The position numbers and the translations under genes were made by a program. A stretch of 40,641 bases of DNA from positions 1 to 40,641 of the forward strand of contig QCEF01000010.1 in NCBI GenBank assembly GCA_003278545.1, read 5' to 3'. Positions 1 to 6,800 of the stretch are shown here, piece after piece; the first letter of the stretch is position 1; each line of letters starts with the position of its first letter. The stretch is from Prochlorococcus sp. AG-355-N16 (GTDB taxonomy: Bacteria; Cyanobacteriota; Cyanobacteriia; PCC-6307; Cyanobiaceae). Under the pieces are notes generated by a model. That model was not told the DNA's origin. It did not search any database and was given only the letters and a program-made list of their open reading frames with translations.

Positions 1-225
1 GGTTTCTTTGTTGGTTTAAGTTTCCCTGAAGTTGGAGCTGGTTCTTTTGACATAGGTATGGGAACAACAGCTAACTTCAAGGATGGCGATACTGAGTATT
101 ACACCTACGAAGCATCATATGCTTACCCATTAAACGATGGCATGACAATCACTCCTGGTATTTATATCGTAGAGGGTGCAACTGACGTTACTGGCTTTGC
201 TGTTAAGACTTCATTTAGTTTCTAA
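1..225 (+). CDS. Outer-membrane porin, C-terminal fragment (5' end outside window)
   Basis: The open frame runs in from the left edge and ends at a TAA at 223-225, leaving about 74 residues. The sequence alternates polar and hydrophobic residues in short strands separated by Gly/Asp turns (for example GDTEYYTYEASYAY and GMTITPGIYIVEG). It ends in SFSF, and a terminal Phe is the usual outer-membrane beta-barrel signature. In picocyanobacteria this pattern fits the SomA/OprB-like porins, which form the main diffusion channels of the outer membrane. The N-terminal SLH domain that would confirm the family lies outside the window, so the assignment rests on the barrel end only. A strong terminator follows directly. 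Confidence 0.72.
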   Translation, partial: GFFVGLSFPEVGAGSFDIGMGTTANFKDGDTEYYTYEASYAYPLNDGMTITPGIYIVEGATDVTGFAVKTSFSF

Positions 226-257
226 TTAATTTAATTATTAATTAAAGCTACACACTT

Positions 258-288
258 AAAAAGACCTGCCTAATGGCAGGTCTTTTTT
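258..288 (+). terminator. Rho-independent terminator after the porin gene
   Basis: A perfect 13-bp inverted repeat (AAAAAGACCTGCC, loop TAAT, GGCAGGTCTTTTT) begins 33 bases after the porin stop codon and runs into a T tract. The GC-rich core with a tetraloop is a textbook intrinsic terminator. Confidence 0.92.
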
Positions 289-404
289 CATGAAAGATTA
301 TTTAATAGTGCTAATTATTTTTAAGGTATATATTTAGGTGAAACTTATTCATCAAAATATTTAAGTTTGGTAAGCTTGAAAAGAACATGTTTAGTATTAA
401 TTAA

Positions 405-581
405 ATGTCTCCAATATTTAAGTGCTTGCTTTGTAGAAAAGATATTGAAAGATCTAAAAAGACTTTTTGGGTTAAAAAAGGTCATCTCTTATGTTCGACT
501 TGTCTGGACAACATGGATTCAGATAAAAAAACCGGAGATAATGAAAATTTTGGAAAGTTTAGAAGTATTTGTATTAATTAA
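405..581 (+). CDS. Small CxxC...CxxC zinc-ribbon-like protein (58 aa)
   Basis: The frame encodes 58 residues with two CxxC pairs: CLLC at residues 7-10 and CSTC at 30-33, about 20 residues apart, followed by an acidic/polar tail. This is the spacing of a small zinc ribbon or knuckle. The ATG at 405 is the first possible start because an in-frame TAA sits just before it (402-404). A longer overlapping frame (367-591) has a composition that does not look like a protein. No ribosome-binding site is visible, which is common in this lineage. The function is unknown; nucleic-acid or protein binding is possible. No close partner gene is evident: it lies alone between the porin and hli. Confidence 0.6.
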   Translation: MSPIFKCLLCRKDIERSKKTFWVKKGHLLCSTCLDNMDSDKKTGDNENFGKFRSICIN

Positions 582-628
582 AGTAGACTAAACTTTATCT
601 TATCCTGCTCAATAAACCGTTATTTATT

Positions 629-697
629 ATGAGAAGCATAAACCATTCATGGAGAGTTAACCGTTTGTTCTTTGAGAAATTAACCGATAATCCATAA
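629..697 (+). CDS. Possible 22-residue ORF
   Basis: ATG at 629 to TAA at 695-697 encodes a 22-residue peptide, MRSINHSWRVNRLFFEKLTD plus NP. It is rich in Arg, Trp and Phe, in contrast to the Lys/Asn/Ile-rich translations expected from random AT-rich DNA here. There is no Shine-Dalgarno sequence. It may be a genuine short peptide, the remnant of a gene, or chance. Confidence 0.2.
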   Translation: MRSINHSWRVNRLFFEKLTDNP

Positions 698-718
698 GAA
701 TTTGATTAAAATTTTTAG

Positions 719-770
719 AAAAAAAAACTTGAGGAATGAAGAAATTAAAAATAATTTCTTATTACTCAAG
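719..770 (-). terminator. Rho-independent terminator of hli (read leftward)
   Basis: Arms at 728-746 and 753-770 form a nearly perfect 18-19 bp stem (CTTGAG... pairing with ...CTCAAG, with a couple of mismatches) around a short A-rich loop. On the minus strand the stem is followed by nine Ts (complement of 719-727). It lies 87 bases downstream of the hli stop, so it probably ends the hli transcript and leaves a 3' UTR of about 85 bases. Confidence 0.75.
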
Positions 771-856
771 GATTATTTAAATGATTGTAATCTAATGAAA
801 TTAAAGTAGGTAGATTAATAGCTTATATTATAAGCCATTTTATCTAGGTTAAAATC

Positions 857-964
857 TTAGAACCAACCAGGTATGATTTGGCCAGTAGTAACGTAGGCTC
901 CCACTGCTGCAACGAAACCTAACATTGCTGCCCATCCATTAAAACGTTCTGCTTCAGGTGTCAT
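857..964 (-). CDS. hli: High-light-inducible protein (short Hli, 35 aa)
   Basis: The minus-strand frame from ATG at 964 to TAA at 857 encodes 35 residues. They contain the chlorophyll-binding helix signature E6-x-x-N9-G-W-A-A-M, followed by a Gly/Ala/Val transmembrane stretch (about residues 12-25) and a short IIPGWF end. This is the single-helix LHC-like family that protects photosystems and handles chlorophyll under high-light or nutrient stress; E6 and N9 are the expected chlorophyll ligands. The family's usual Arg after NG is Trp here, as in many short picocyanobacterial Hli proteins. The gene stands alone with its own promoter and terminator. It is a thylakoid membrane protein. The family is normally multicopy, so the exact member (hliX numbering) cannot be assigned. 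Confidence 0.9.
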   Translation of the reverse strand: MTPEAERFNGWAAMLGFVAAVGAYVTTGQIIPGWF

Positions 965-992
965 GATTTTTAAAAAGTAAGATATGTGAATT

Positions 993-1021
993 ATTGTAAC
1001 AGTATTTATGAAGGTTTGTAA
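993..1021 (-). promoter_or_regulatory. Candidate sigma-70 promoter of hli
   Basis: On the minus strand, TTACAA (complement of 1016-1021) and TACAAT (complement of 993-998) are separated by exactly 17 bases. Both are close to the -35 and -10 consensus. Transcription would start near 986, giving a leader of roughly 20 bases before the hli ATG. Confidence 0.5.
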
Positions 1022-1460
1022 AGTAAATTTTTAAAATTTTTAGAAAATAGCTTTAGTTTTCAAAAAAGTTTAGATAACGTAACAATAATGAGACATAAAT
1101 GTATTGTTAATATTATTTCTTTGCTTGGTGATCCCTGAAGGAGCTTGTTTCCAATATTTCATCATTTGTAAAGGCAGGTATGACATCAAATTAAGTTATG
1201 ACCTTCTTTAAATTATTAACGATATAAAAAAAATTTTTATCTTCAGAGTTTTGTAGATGAAGTTCCAGTTATTAAAGAAGTATTAATAAATTGGTTAATG
1301 TTTGATAATTTAAAAAATTCAAATTATTAATTTTGTTGAGATCTACAATTCTTTGATTTTTTTGGAAATTATTATAAAAAGTATTTTCTCTTAATTAAAG
1401 AGTTAAACATTTGTTTTAAATCTTGCTAATTAAAAAAAGGTACTCAACTAAATAAAAATG
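1022..1460. other. Gene-poor AT-rich spacer between hli and tRNA-Lys
   Basis: About 440 bases hold no convincing gene. Three things are visible. A short rightward frame (TTG 1104 or GTG 1128 to TAA 1209-1211) contains the protein-like string EGACFQYFIICKGRYDIKL. A second startless frame in another phase (1220-1330) contains VDEVPVIKEVLINWLMFDN. An 8-bp inverted repeat TTGTAGAT/ATCTACAA lies at 1251-1258 and 1341-1348. These could be remnants of a decayed gene, a small peptide gene or a non-coding RNA; none is established. Confidence 0.35.
1432..1447 (-). terminator. Putative tRNA-Lys 3' end signal (trailer stem arm and T tract)
   Basis: On the minus strand the tRNA trailer carries TTGAGTAC followed by C and seven Ts (complement of 1432-1438). 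TTGAGTAC pairs perfectly with GTACTCAA in the 5' leader (complement of 1544-1551), so the tRNA sits in the loop of a longer stem that ends at the T tract. It could act in termination or precursor processing. Confidence 0.4.
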
Positions 1461-1532
1461 TGGGTCGCCTGAGATTCGAACTCAGGACCAGCCGGTTAAA
1501 AGCCGGATGCTCTACCGCTGAGCTAGCGACCC
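1461..1532 (-). tRNA. trnK: tRNA-Lys (anticodon TTT)
   Basis: The minus strand gives a 72-nt cloverleaf. The acceptor stem GGGTCGC/GCGACCC is perfect, the D arm carries GCTCAGCGGTAGAGC, the anticodon loop CTTTTAA gives TTT, and the T arm contains CTGAGTTCGAATCTCAG. The discriminator base is A and CCA is not encoded. The flanks carry a leader/trailer inverted repeat (1440-1447 and 1544-1551) and a T tract on the 3' side. Confidence 0.96.
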
Positions 1533-1709
1533 ATTTTGTAAATTTGAGTACATATGGAATTATCCCTTTTAAAGGTAAAAAAAACAACTTTTTATCTAAA
1601 GTTGAACAATAGAAAAACAATTCTTAACTTATGAAATAAAAAATTAAAATTTCTCTCTAAAATTACAGTTAAAAGTTAAAATGATTTAATCAATAATAAG
1701 ATTTTTAAA

Positions 1710-1826
1710 ATGCTTAGAACAATTGTAGTTTTTGCACCCATTATCGCCGCTTTAGCTTGGGTTATATTCAATATACAAAAACCAGCAAGAGAGCAATTCA
1801 ATAGGGACTTTTTGGGCAAGGATTAA
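1710..1826 (+). CDS. psbY: Photosystem II protein Y (PsbY)
   Basis: This is a 38-residue single-helix protein. Its N-terminal membrane segment (about residues 4-20, [16 protein letters not shown]) is followed by [10 protein letters not shown] and a charged end. This matches the family pattern of cyanobacterial PsbY, a small peripheral subunit of photosystem II near cytochrome b559, and the length agrees with the usual 37-41 residues. The ATG at 1710 is the only reasonable start. The trmFO TTG start follows the psbY stop by 6 bases, so the two may be cotranscribed. The small size leaves a little doubt about which low-molecular-weight PSII subunit it is, but the NIQKPAREQ segment favours PsbY. 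Confidence 0.8.
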
Positions 1827-1832
1827 CCCAAT

Positions 1833-3245
1833 TTGTTAGATAAAGAAGTAATAGTTATTGGTGCTGGTCTCGCAGGATCTGAAGCTGCATGGCAAATAGC
1901 AAATTCTGGTGTACCAGTCAAACTAGTTGAAATGAGGCCTATCAAATCAACTCCAGCTCATCATACGGGTGAATTTGGTGAATTAGTTTGTAGTAATAGT
2001 TTTGGAGCTTTAAGTCCTGATAGAGCTTCAGGTTTATTGCAGAAAGAACTAAGACTTTTTAAATCATTAATAGTTCAAACAGCAGACAAATTTGCTGTAC
2101 CAGCTGGTGGTGCTTTGGCTGTTGATAGATCTAAATTTAGTATCGCTTTATCTGATACTTTATCTAATCATCCTTTAATTGAAATTAAGAGATTTGAACA
2201 ATTGGATCTCCCAAGCAAAGAAAATATAACGATCCTCGCGACTGGTCCATTAACTTCTGATGAATTGTCCTATAAAATTCAAGCTTTTACGGGAATTGAT
2301 TCTTGTCATTTTTTTGATGCCGCTAGTCCAATTATTTATGGAGATACTATTGACCAAGAAATTGTATTTAAAGCTAGTAGATACGACAAGGGAGATCCGG
2401 CATATCTAAATTGTCCTATGGATAAAAATGATTATGTCCATTTCAGAAATGAACTTATAGAAGGAGAACAAGCTAATTTAAAAGACTTTGAGAAAGAGTC
2501 AGCTAATTTCTTTGAAGCTTGCTTACCAATTGAAGAAATTGCTAGAAGAGGAGTTGATACTATGAGATACGGACCATTAAAATCTATTGGGTTGTGGAAT
2601 CCAAAATGGGGAGATTTATTTGATAGGGAAAATAGATTGAAAAAGAGACCTCATGCAGTTGTCCAATTAAGGAAAGAAGATTTAGAAGGGAAATTGCTAA
2701 ATATGGTAGGTTTTCAAACTAACCTCAAATGGTCCGAGCAAAAAAGAATATTTAGGATGATTCCTGGTTTAGAAAAGGCTGAGTTTGTACGTTTTGGAGT
2801 AATGCATAGAAATACGTTTTTAGAATCTCCAAAATTACTTTTACCGACATTGCAATTTATGAAAAGAGAAAATCTTTTTGCTGCGGGTCAAATAACTGGT
2901 ACTGAAGGTTATGCAGCAGCAGCAGCAGGGGGCTTGCTTGCAGGAATAAACGCATCCTTATTAGCTAAGGGTAAAAAACCAGTAAGTTTTCCTGATGAAT
3001 CAATGATTGGTTCTCTAGTGAATTTTATCAGTAATAAAAATCAAATATTGTCTAAACAGAAAAAGAATAAATTCCAACCAATGCCTGCTTCATTTGGTTT
3101 AGTTCCAGAACTTACTAAAAGAATAAAAGATAAAAGATTAAGGTATAAAGCCTATCAAGAAAGATCTACATTAGTCTTGAATGACTTTAAAAATACACTA
3201 GATTCTTATTTTGAAAAAGACCACTTACTTAGCAAAATTTACTAA
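1833..3245 (+). CDS. trmFO: tRNA (uracil-54-C5)-methyltransferase, folate/FAD-dependent (TrmFO)
   Basis: The 470-residue product opens with an FAD-binding [10 protein letters not shown] motif at residues 10-19, continues through the EMRP and [14 protein letters not shown] blocks, and ends with the [16 protein letters not shown] motif typical of the Gid/TrmFO family. Cys53 and Cys230 fall where the family's conserved functional cysteines lie (FEAC230[10 protein letters not shown]). The enzyme uses methylenetetrahydrofolate and reduced FAD to make ribothymidine at position 54 of tRNAs. The start is a TTG at 1833, chosen because it is the only start in front of the dinucleotide-binding fold and directly follows the psbY stop. 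Full length for the family. Cytoplasmic. Confidence 0.95.
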   Translation: MLDKEVIVIGAGLAGSEAAWQIANSGVPVKLVEMRPIKSTPAHHTGEFGELVCSNSFGALSPDRASGLLQKELRLFKSLIVQTADKFAVPAGGALAVDRSKFSIALSDTLSNHPLIEIKRFEQLDLPSKENITILATGPLTSDELSYKIQAFTGIDSCHFFDAASPIIYGDTIDQEIVFKASRYDKGDPAYLNCPMDKNDYVHFRNELIEGEQANLKDFEKESANFFEACLPIEEIARRGVDTMRYGPLKSIGLWNPKWGDLFDRENRLKKRPHAVVQLRKEDLEGKLLNMVGFQTNLKWSEQKRIFRMIPGLEKAEFVRFGVMHRNTFLESPKLLLPTLQFMKRENLFAAGQITGTEGYAAAAAGGLLAGINASLLAKGKKPVSFPDESMIGSLVNFISNKNQILSKQKKNKFQPMPASFGLVPELTKRIKDKRLRYKAYQERSTLVLNDFKNTLDSYFEKDHLLSKIY

Positions 3246-3268
3246 GATTAATTATCAAAGATCCAAAA

Positions 3269-4813
3269 ATGGAATTAAATAAGGAAAACTTCGATGCAAT
3301 TATTATTGGCTCAGGAATTGGGGGCTTAGTAACTGCTTCACAATTGGCGGCGAAAGGAGCTCAAGTATTAGTTCTTGAAAAATATATTATTCCAGGCGGG
3401 AGTGGAGGCTCTTTTAAAAGGAAAGGCTATACTTTTGATGTTGGCGCTTCAATGATATTTGGTTTTGGGGAGAAAGGTTATACCAATTTATTAACTCGTG
3501 CTTTGAAAGATGTAAATGAAAAATGTGAAACCATTCCCGATCCTGTTCAACTGGAATATCACTTACCACATAACTTTACTATTTCTGTAGATAGAAATTA
3601 TGAGCAATTTATAAGCAAATTATCAGCTAGTTTCCCAAAGGAAAAAAAGGGTATCAAGAAATTCTATGATACTTGTGCAAGTGTATTTAGATGCTTAGAT
3701 TCAATGCCTCTTTTATCAATAGAGGATCCATATTATCTTTTTAAAGTTTTCTTTAAATCTCCATTATCCTGTTTAGGGTTGGCTAGATGGTTGCCAGCAA
3801 ATGCGGGAGATGTTGCGAGAAAGTTTATAAAAGATCCTGAACTTTTAAAATTTATCGATATCGAATGTTTTTGTTGGTCTGTAATGCCAGCTCTAAAAAC
3901 CCCTATGATTAATGCGGGAATGGTATTTACAGATAGGCATGCTGGTGGGATAAATTATCCAAAAGGGGGAGTTGGAACGATAGCAGAGAAGTTTGTTTCT
4001 GGTATTGAAAAATTAGGAGGAAAAGTTAGATATAAAGCCAATGTGACTGAAATCCTCTTAAAGGATGAGAAAGCGGTAGGAGTTAAGCTCTCAAATGGGG
4101 AAGAGATATACTCAAACATTATTGTATCCAACTCCACTAGATGGGATACATTTGGATTAAAAGGTAATACTAAAGGATTAATTTCTAGCAAAAACGTCCC
4201 AAAAAGTGAATATAAGTGGTCAGAGACTTATAAACCCTCACCTTCTTTTGTTTCGATTCACCTTGGAGTAGAAAAAAATTTAATATCTGATAATTTTAAT
4301 TGTCATCATATAATTGTTGAAAATTGGGATGAATTAGAAAGCGAAAAGGGAGTTATTTTTGTTTCTATACCTACTTTGCTTGACTCGTCTTTGGCTCCAG
4401 AAGGCAAACATATCGTACATGCATTTACTCCTTCATCGATGAATGAATGGGAAGGCCTATCAAGGAAAGAATATTTGCAAAAGAAAGAAAAATATTTTTC
4501 TTTTCTTGTTGAAAAAATATCAACTATTCTTCCTAATCTTGAACAAAATATTGATCACAAAGAAATTGGTACTCCCAAAACTCATAAAAAGTTTCTTGGA
4601 AGATATGAAGGTAGTTATGGGCCAATTCCCAGTAAAAAGTTGCTTGGACTTTTGCCAATGCCTTTCAATACTACAAAAATTCAAAACCTTTATTGTGTAG
4701 GGGATTCATGCTTCCCTGGACAAGGCCTAAATGCAGTTGCTTTTAGTGGATACGCATGCGCTCACAAAATAGGTGCAAAGTTAAACATTAACAGTTTCAA
4801 ATTGCCCAATTAA
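3269..4813 (+). CDS. crtH: Carotenoid (prolycopene) isomerase CrtH
   Basis: The 514-residue FAD enzyme has the dinucleotide motif GSGIGG at residues 14-19, the desaturase-family block PGGSGGSFKRKGYTFDVGAS near residues 43-62, and a C-terminal FAD-binding block (VGDSCFPGQGLNAVAFSGY). Length and motifs match cyanobacterial CrtH/CRTISO, which converts poly-cis lycopene to the all-trans form before cyclisation. That gives the trans carotenoids needed by photosystems. It follows trmFO by 23 bases and precedes a small membrane protein by 15, so all may share a transcript. The closest alternative would be another phytoene-desaturase-type oxidoreductase, but the PGGSGGSF and GQGLNAV forms favour CrtH. 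Confidence 0.9.
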   Translation: MELNKENFDAIIIGSGIGGLVTASQLAAKGAQVLVLEKYIIPGGSGGSFKRKGYTFDVGASMIFGFGEKGYTNLLTRALKDVNEKCETIPDPVQLEYHLPHNFTISVDRNYEQFISKLSASFPKEKKGIKKFYDTCASVFRCLDSMPLLSIEDPYYLFKVFFKSPLSCLGLARWLPANAGDVARKFIKDPELLKFIDIECFCWSVMPALKTPMINAGMVFTDRHAGGINYPKGGVGTIAEKFVSGIEKLGGKVRYKANVTEILLKDEKAVGVKLSNGEEIYSNIIVSNSTRWDTFGLKGNTKGLISSKNVPKSEYKWSETYKPSPSFVSIHLGVEKNLISDNFNCHHIIVENWDELESEKGVIFVSIPTLLDSSLAPEGKHIVHAFTPSSMNEWEGLSRKEYLQKKEKYFSFLVEKISTILPNLEQNIDHKEIGTPKTHKKFLGRYEGSYGPIPSKKLLGLLPMPFNTTKIQNLYCVGDSCFPGQGLNAVAFSGYACAHKIGAKLNINSFKLPN

Positions 4814-4828
4814 AAGGATCCTGATGAA

Positions 4829-5335
4829 ATGATAGAAAAATTTAAAACTCTTTTTTTTGTGAAAAGTTCGTTAATTTCTCTTTATTTAGCGCTTACAATA
4901 CCTTTACCAATCATTTCAATTGAAAAATTAAAAATTCCCTCTATTATAATTTTTGCTCTAGGACTTTATTTGATAATCAATATCACTAGTGATTATGTAG
5001 AAACTTGCAGTAATAAAATTTCATATAAAAGTAGCTTTATTTCTAAATTCTTAGGAAAAAAAAATTGGGAGATTTCTTGGAAAGATATTAAATTAATCAA
5101 ATCTTTGCCAACAAGTCAGGGTAGTAAAGTTTATTACTTTAATACTTTTCAAGGTGATAATTTTCTTGTCCCACAAAGAGTGGAAAAATTTGAAAAATTT
5201 TTATTAATTGTTTCCAGTAATACTGGGATTGTTATTAATGAAATATCTTACATATCACCACTATGGACATATAAATTACTGACATTAATATCAGTTTTAA
5301 TGATTATTGGTGAACTTTTTGCTTTTATAAATTAA
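4829..5335 (+). CDS. Conserved-looking membrane protein with PH-like middle segment (168 aa)
   Basis: Not recognised by name. Two hydrophobic helices lie near the N-terminus (about residues 11-29 and 36-52) and a third at the C-terminus (about 146-166). The middle segment (about 55-140) alternates strands with an ISWKDIKLIKSLPTS block, which resembles small membrane-anchored bacterial PH-like domains; that is an inference from pattern only. It follows crtH by 15 bases, so a role linked to thylakoid or carotenoid metabolism is conceivable but not shown. Its TAA stop overlaps the stop of the convergent response regulator in a shared TTAA (5332-5335), with no terminator between them. Confidence 0.65.
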   Translation: MIEKFKTLFFVKSSLISLYLALTIPLPIISIEKLKIPSIIIFALGLYLIINITSDYVETCSNKISYKSSFISKFLGKKNWEISWKDIKLIKSLPTSQGSKVYYFNTFQGDNFLVPQRVEKFEKFLLIVSSNTGIVINEISYISPLWTYKLLTLISVLMIIGELFAFIN

Positions 5336-6069
5336 ATATTATCAATACTGAATCTATAACCTTGTTGTCTAACAGTGGTTATTCCCCCACCTTCTCCCAA
5401 TCCAGCCTGTTCTAATTTTCTCCTCAAAGTTAAAACCTGAGTATCTACAGACCTAGGACCACCACTGAAGGGCGGCCAAGCCATCCTTAAGAGCTCTTGA
5501 CGACTTCTTACCATTCCAGGAGGCATTAGAAGAGCGCAAAGCAGTGCAAACTCCCTAGGGCTTAATTCTACGGGCTTCTCGCTTAGAGTAACTTGTCTTA
5601 AAAGAAGATGAACCTCTAAAGGTCCAACCTCAACTTTTTCTTGTAATCCTATCCTTCCCCTTTTTAGGAGTGTTCTGCATCGTGCTGCGAGCTCTTCAAG
5701 TCCAAAAGGTTTCCTGAGAACATCATCTGCCCCTTCATCTAATAGATTTACTAATGCTTCAACACCTGATCTTGCCGTTAAAACTATTACTGAAGACCCC
5801 AGTTGTTGAGCTAGTCTCATTGCGGTATTCTGCTCGAGGATTTCTGCGCTAACTAATAAGTCAGGTGATTGTTCTCTGCATAAGTCAATAGCTTCTGCAG
5901 CTGTACCTACTGCTGCAGCTAAATGGCCATCTTGGCGAAGCCTTTGCACAAGTACTGTTCTAAGTGTGGGGTGAGGTTCAACAACTAGAACTCTTGAGGG
6001 GGTTTGAGAGCTCGTAGGCAATTGTGAACTGCCAGGAGTTGAAGCTAAGATTTGCTCAGTTGATTGCAT
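5332..6069 (-). CDS. OmpR-type response regulator with degenerate receiver (no phospho-acceptor Asp)
   Basis: The 245-residue product has a 24-residue Ser/Pro/Gln-rich N-terminal extension, a receiver domain (about 26-137) and a winged-helix DNA-binding domain (about 145-243, with SPREFALLCALL, SVDTQVLTLRRKLE and VRQQGYRF). Key receiver residues are altered. The acidic pair at the start is E31-P32 in VVEPHP, and the phospho-accepting Asp is Ala75 (PDLLVSAEIL). Thr98 and Lys120 (RKPF) are kept. It is therefore probably not switched by ordinary aspartate phosphorylation and may act constitutively or through protein contacts, as proposed for other atypical receivers. The coding DNA is markedly GC-richer than its neighbours: two sampled 60-base lines are 53% and 48%, against 18% in the line just before. 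No kinase gene is adjacent. Confidence 0.88.
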   Translation of the reverse strand: MQSTEQILASTPGSSQLPTSSQTPSRVLVVEPHPTLRTVLVQRLRQDGHLAAAVGTAAEAIDLCREQSPDLLVSAEILEQNTAMRLAQQLGSSVIVLTARSGVEALVNLLDEGADDVLRKPFGLEELAARCRTLLKRGRIGLQEKVEVGPLEVHLLLRQVTLSEKPVELSPREFALLCALLMPPGMVRSRQELLRMAWPPFSGGPRSVDTQVLTLRRKLEQAGLGEGGGITTVRQQGYRFSIDNI

Positions 6070-6155
6070 TCTTAATTACTGTTTGGCCAGGCAATTTTTG
6101 ATCGTTCTTAATAAGGTATAACAAATGCAAAATAAAAATCAGAATTTATCGAATT

Positions 6156-6425
6156 ATGACATCATTTGAAAACCCCAAAGCAATTCGTCACTTTCAGTCA
6201 ATTTGCGATAGTTGCCAGGACTTAGTTACTCGTTTTCATACGCCATCTGATCTTAAATTATATAGTGATGGTTATCTCCAAGCATTGAGGAATTGCAGTA
6301 GTTTAGAGCAAAAGGATCAAGAGAAATTAGAAAGATTAATTGAAAGATGGATTTTAGATCCGTCAAGTTTTATTGATCCAGATGGAGATGGAAATAAAGG
6401 TTTTTTTGATAAAAAAAGGATTTAA
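6156..6425 (+). CDS. Hypothetical protein with EF-hand-like DPDGDGNKG loop (89 aa)
   Basis: The 89-residue protein is largely helical and charged. It has no signal peptide or membrane segment. C17 and C20 form a CDSC pair. Near its C-terminus, FIDPDGDGNKGFFD places Asp at positions 1, 3 and 5 and Asn at 7 of a possible calcium loop, as in EF-hands or dockerin-type repeats, but the usual final Glu is Asp. The function is not recognised. It is transcribed away from the response regulator across an 86-base divergent spacer. That spacer holds a possible -10 (TATAAC, 6117-6122) on this strand, with TTTTTG as a weak -35 16 bases upstream. Confidence 0.65.
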   Translation: MTSFENPKAIRHFQSICDSCQDLVTRFHTPSDLKLYSDGYLQALRNCSSLEQKDQEKLERLIERWILDPSSFIDPDGDGNKGFFDKKRI

Positions 6426-6473
6426 AATATTAATTTTTATTAACCAATAAAGTATTTATACTCACTAATTGTT

Positions 6474-6797
6474 TTAAGACGCTAATTCAATTTCTATTTT
6501 TTCTTTAAGAGATCCAGAGTTGTACATCTCAATAAGAATATCTGATCCACCAAGAAATTCTCCTTTTAAGTAAACTTGGGGAATTGTTGGCCAATCAGAA
6601 TATTCTTTGATACCTTCTCTAATAGCGAAATCACTTAAAACATCGAACGACTCATATTGTACTCCTAAAGAATTTAGTATTTGAACTACATTATTGGAGA
6701 AACCGCATTGAGGCATTAATTTTGTCCCTTTCATGAAAACTATCACTGGATTAGATTCAATCAGTTTTTGTATTTTATCTTTTGTTTGGTTGTCCAT
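6474..6797 (-). CDS. grxD: Monothiol glutaredoxin (CGFS type, Grx4/GrxD family)
   Basis: The 107-residue product carries the monothiol active site PQCGFS (Cys31) preceded by FMKGT, then WPTIPQVYLKGEFLGGSDI with the cis-Pro TIPQ and glutathione-binding GGSD motifs. These proteins do not mainly reduce disulfides; they hold and pass on [2Fe-2S] clusters with glutathione and pair with BolA proteins. The gene lies 3 bases downstream of a bolA homolog on the same strand, which supports the iron-sulfur/regulatory role. Length is normal for the single-domain class. Cytoplasmic. In a photosynthetic cell with high iron-sulfur demand this is a housekeeping function. Confidence 0.94.
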   Translation of the reverse strand: MDNQTKDKIQKLIESNPVIVFMKGTKLMPQCGFSNNVVQILNSLGVQYESFDVLSDFAIREGIKEYSDWPTIPQVYLKGEFLGGSDILIEMYNSGSLKEKIEIELAS

Positions 6798-6800
6798 AAT

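Noticed and set aside
289-336. 15-residue frame starting just after the porin terminator
   Set aside because: Starts on the tail of the terminator hairpin and has only hydrophobic, AT-driven composition.
367-591. 74-residue rightward frame overlapping the CxxC protein
   Set aside because: It has no recognisable pattern and overlaps a better frame (405-581) with two zinc-binding pairs.
1461-1532. tRNA-Lys as a genomic-island attachment site
   Set aside because: No integrase gene and no repeat of the tRNA 3' end was noticed in the window; the flanking repeat is inverted and local, not a direct att repeat.
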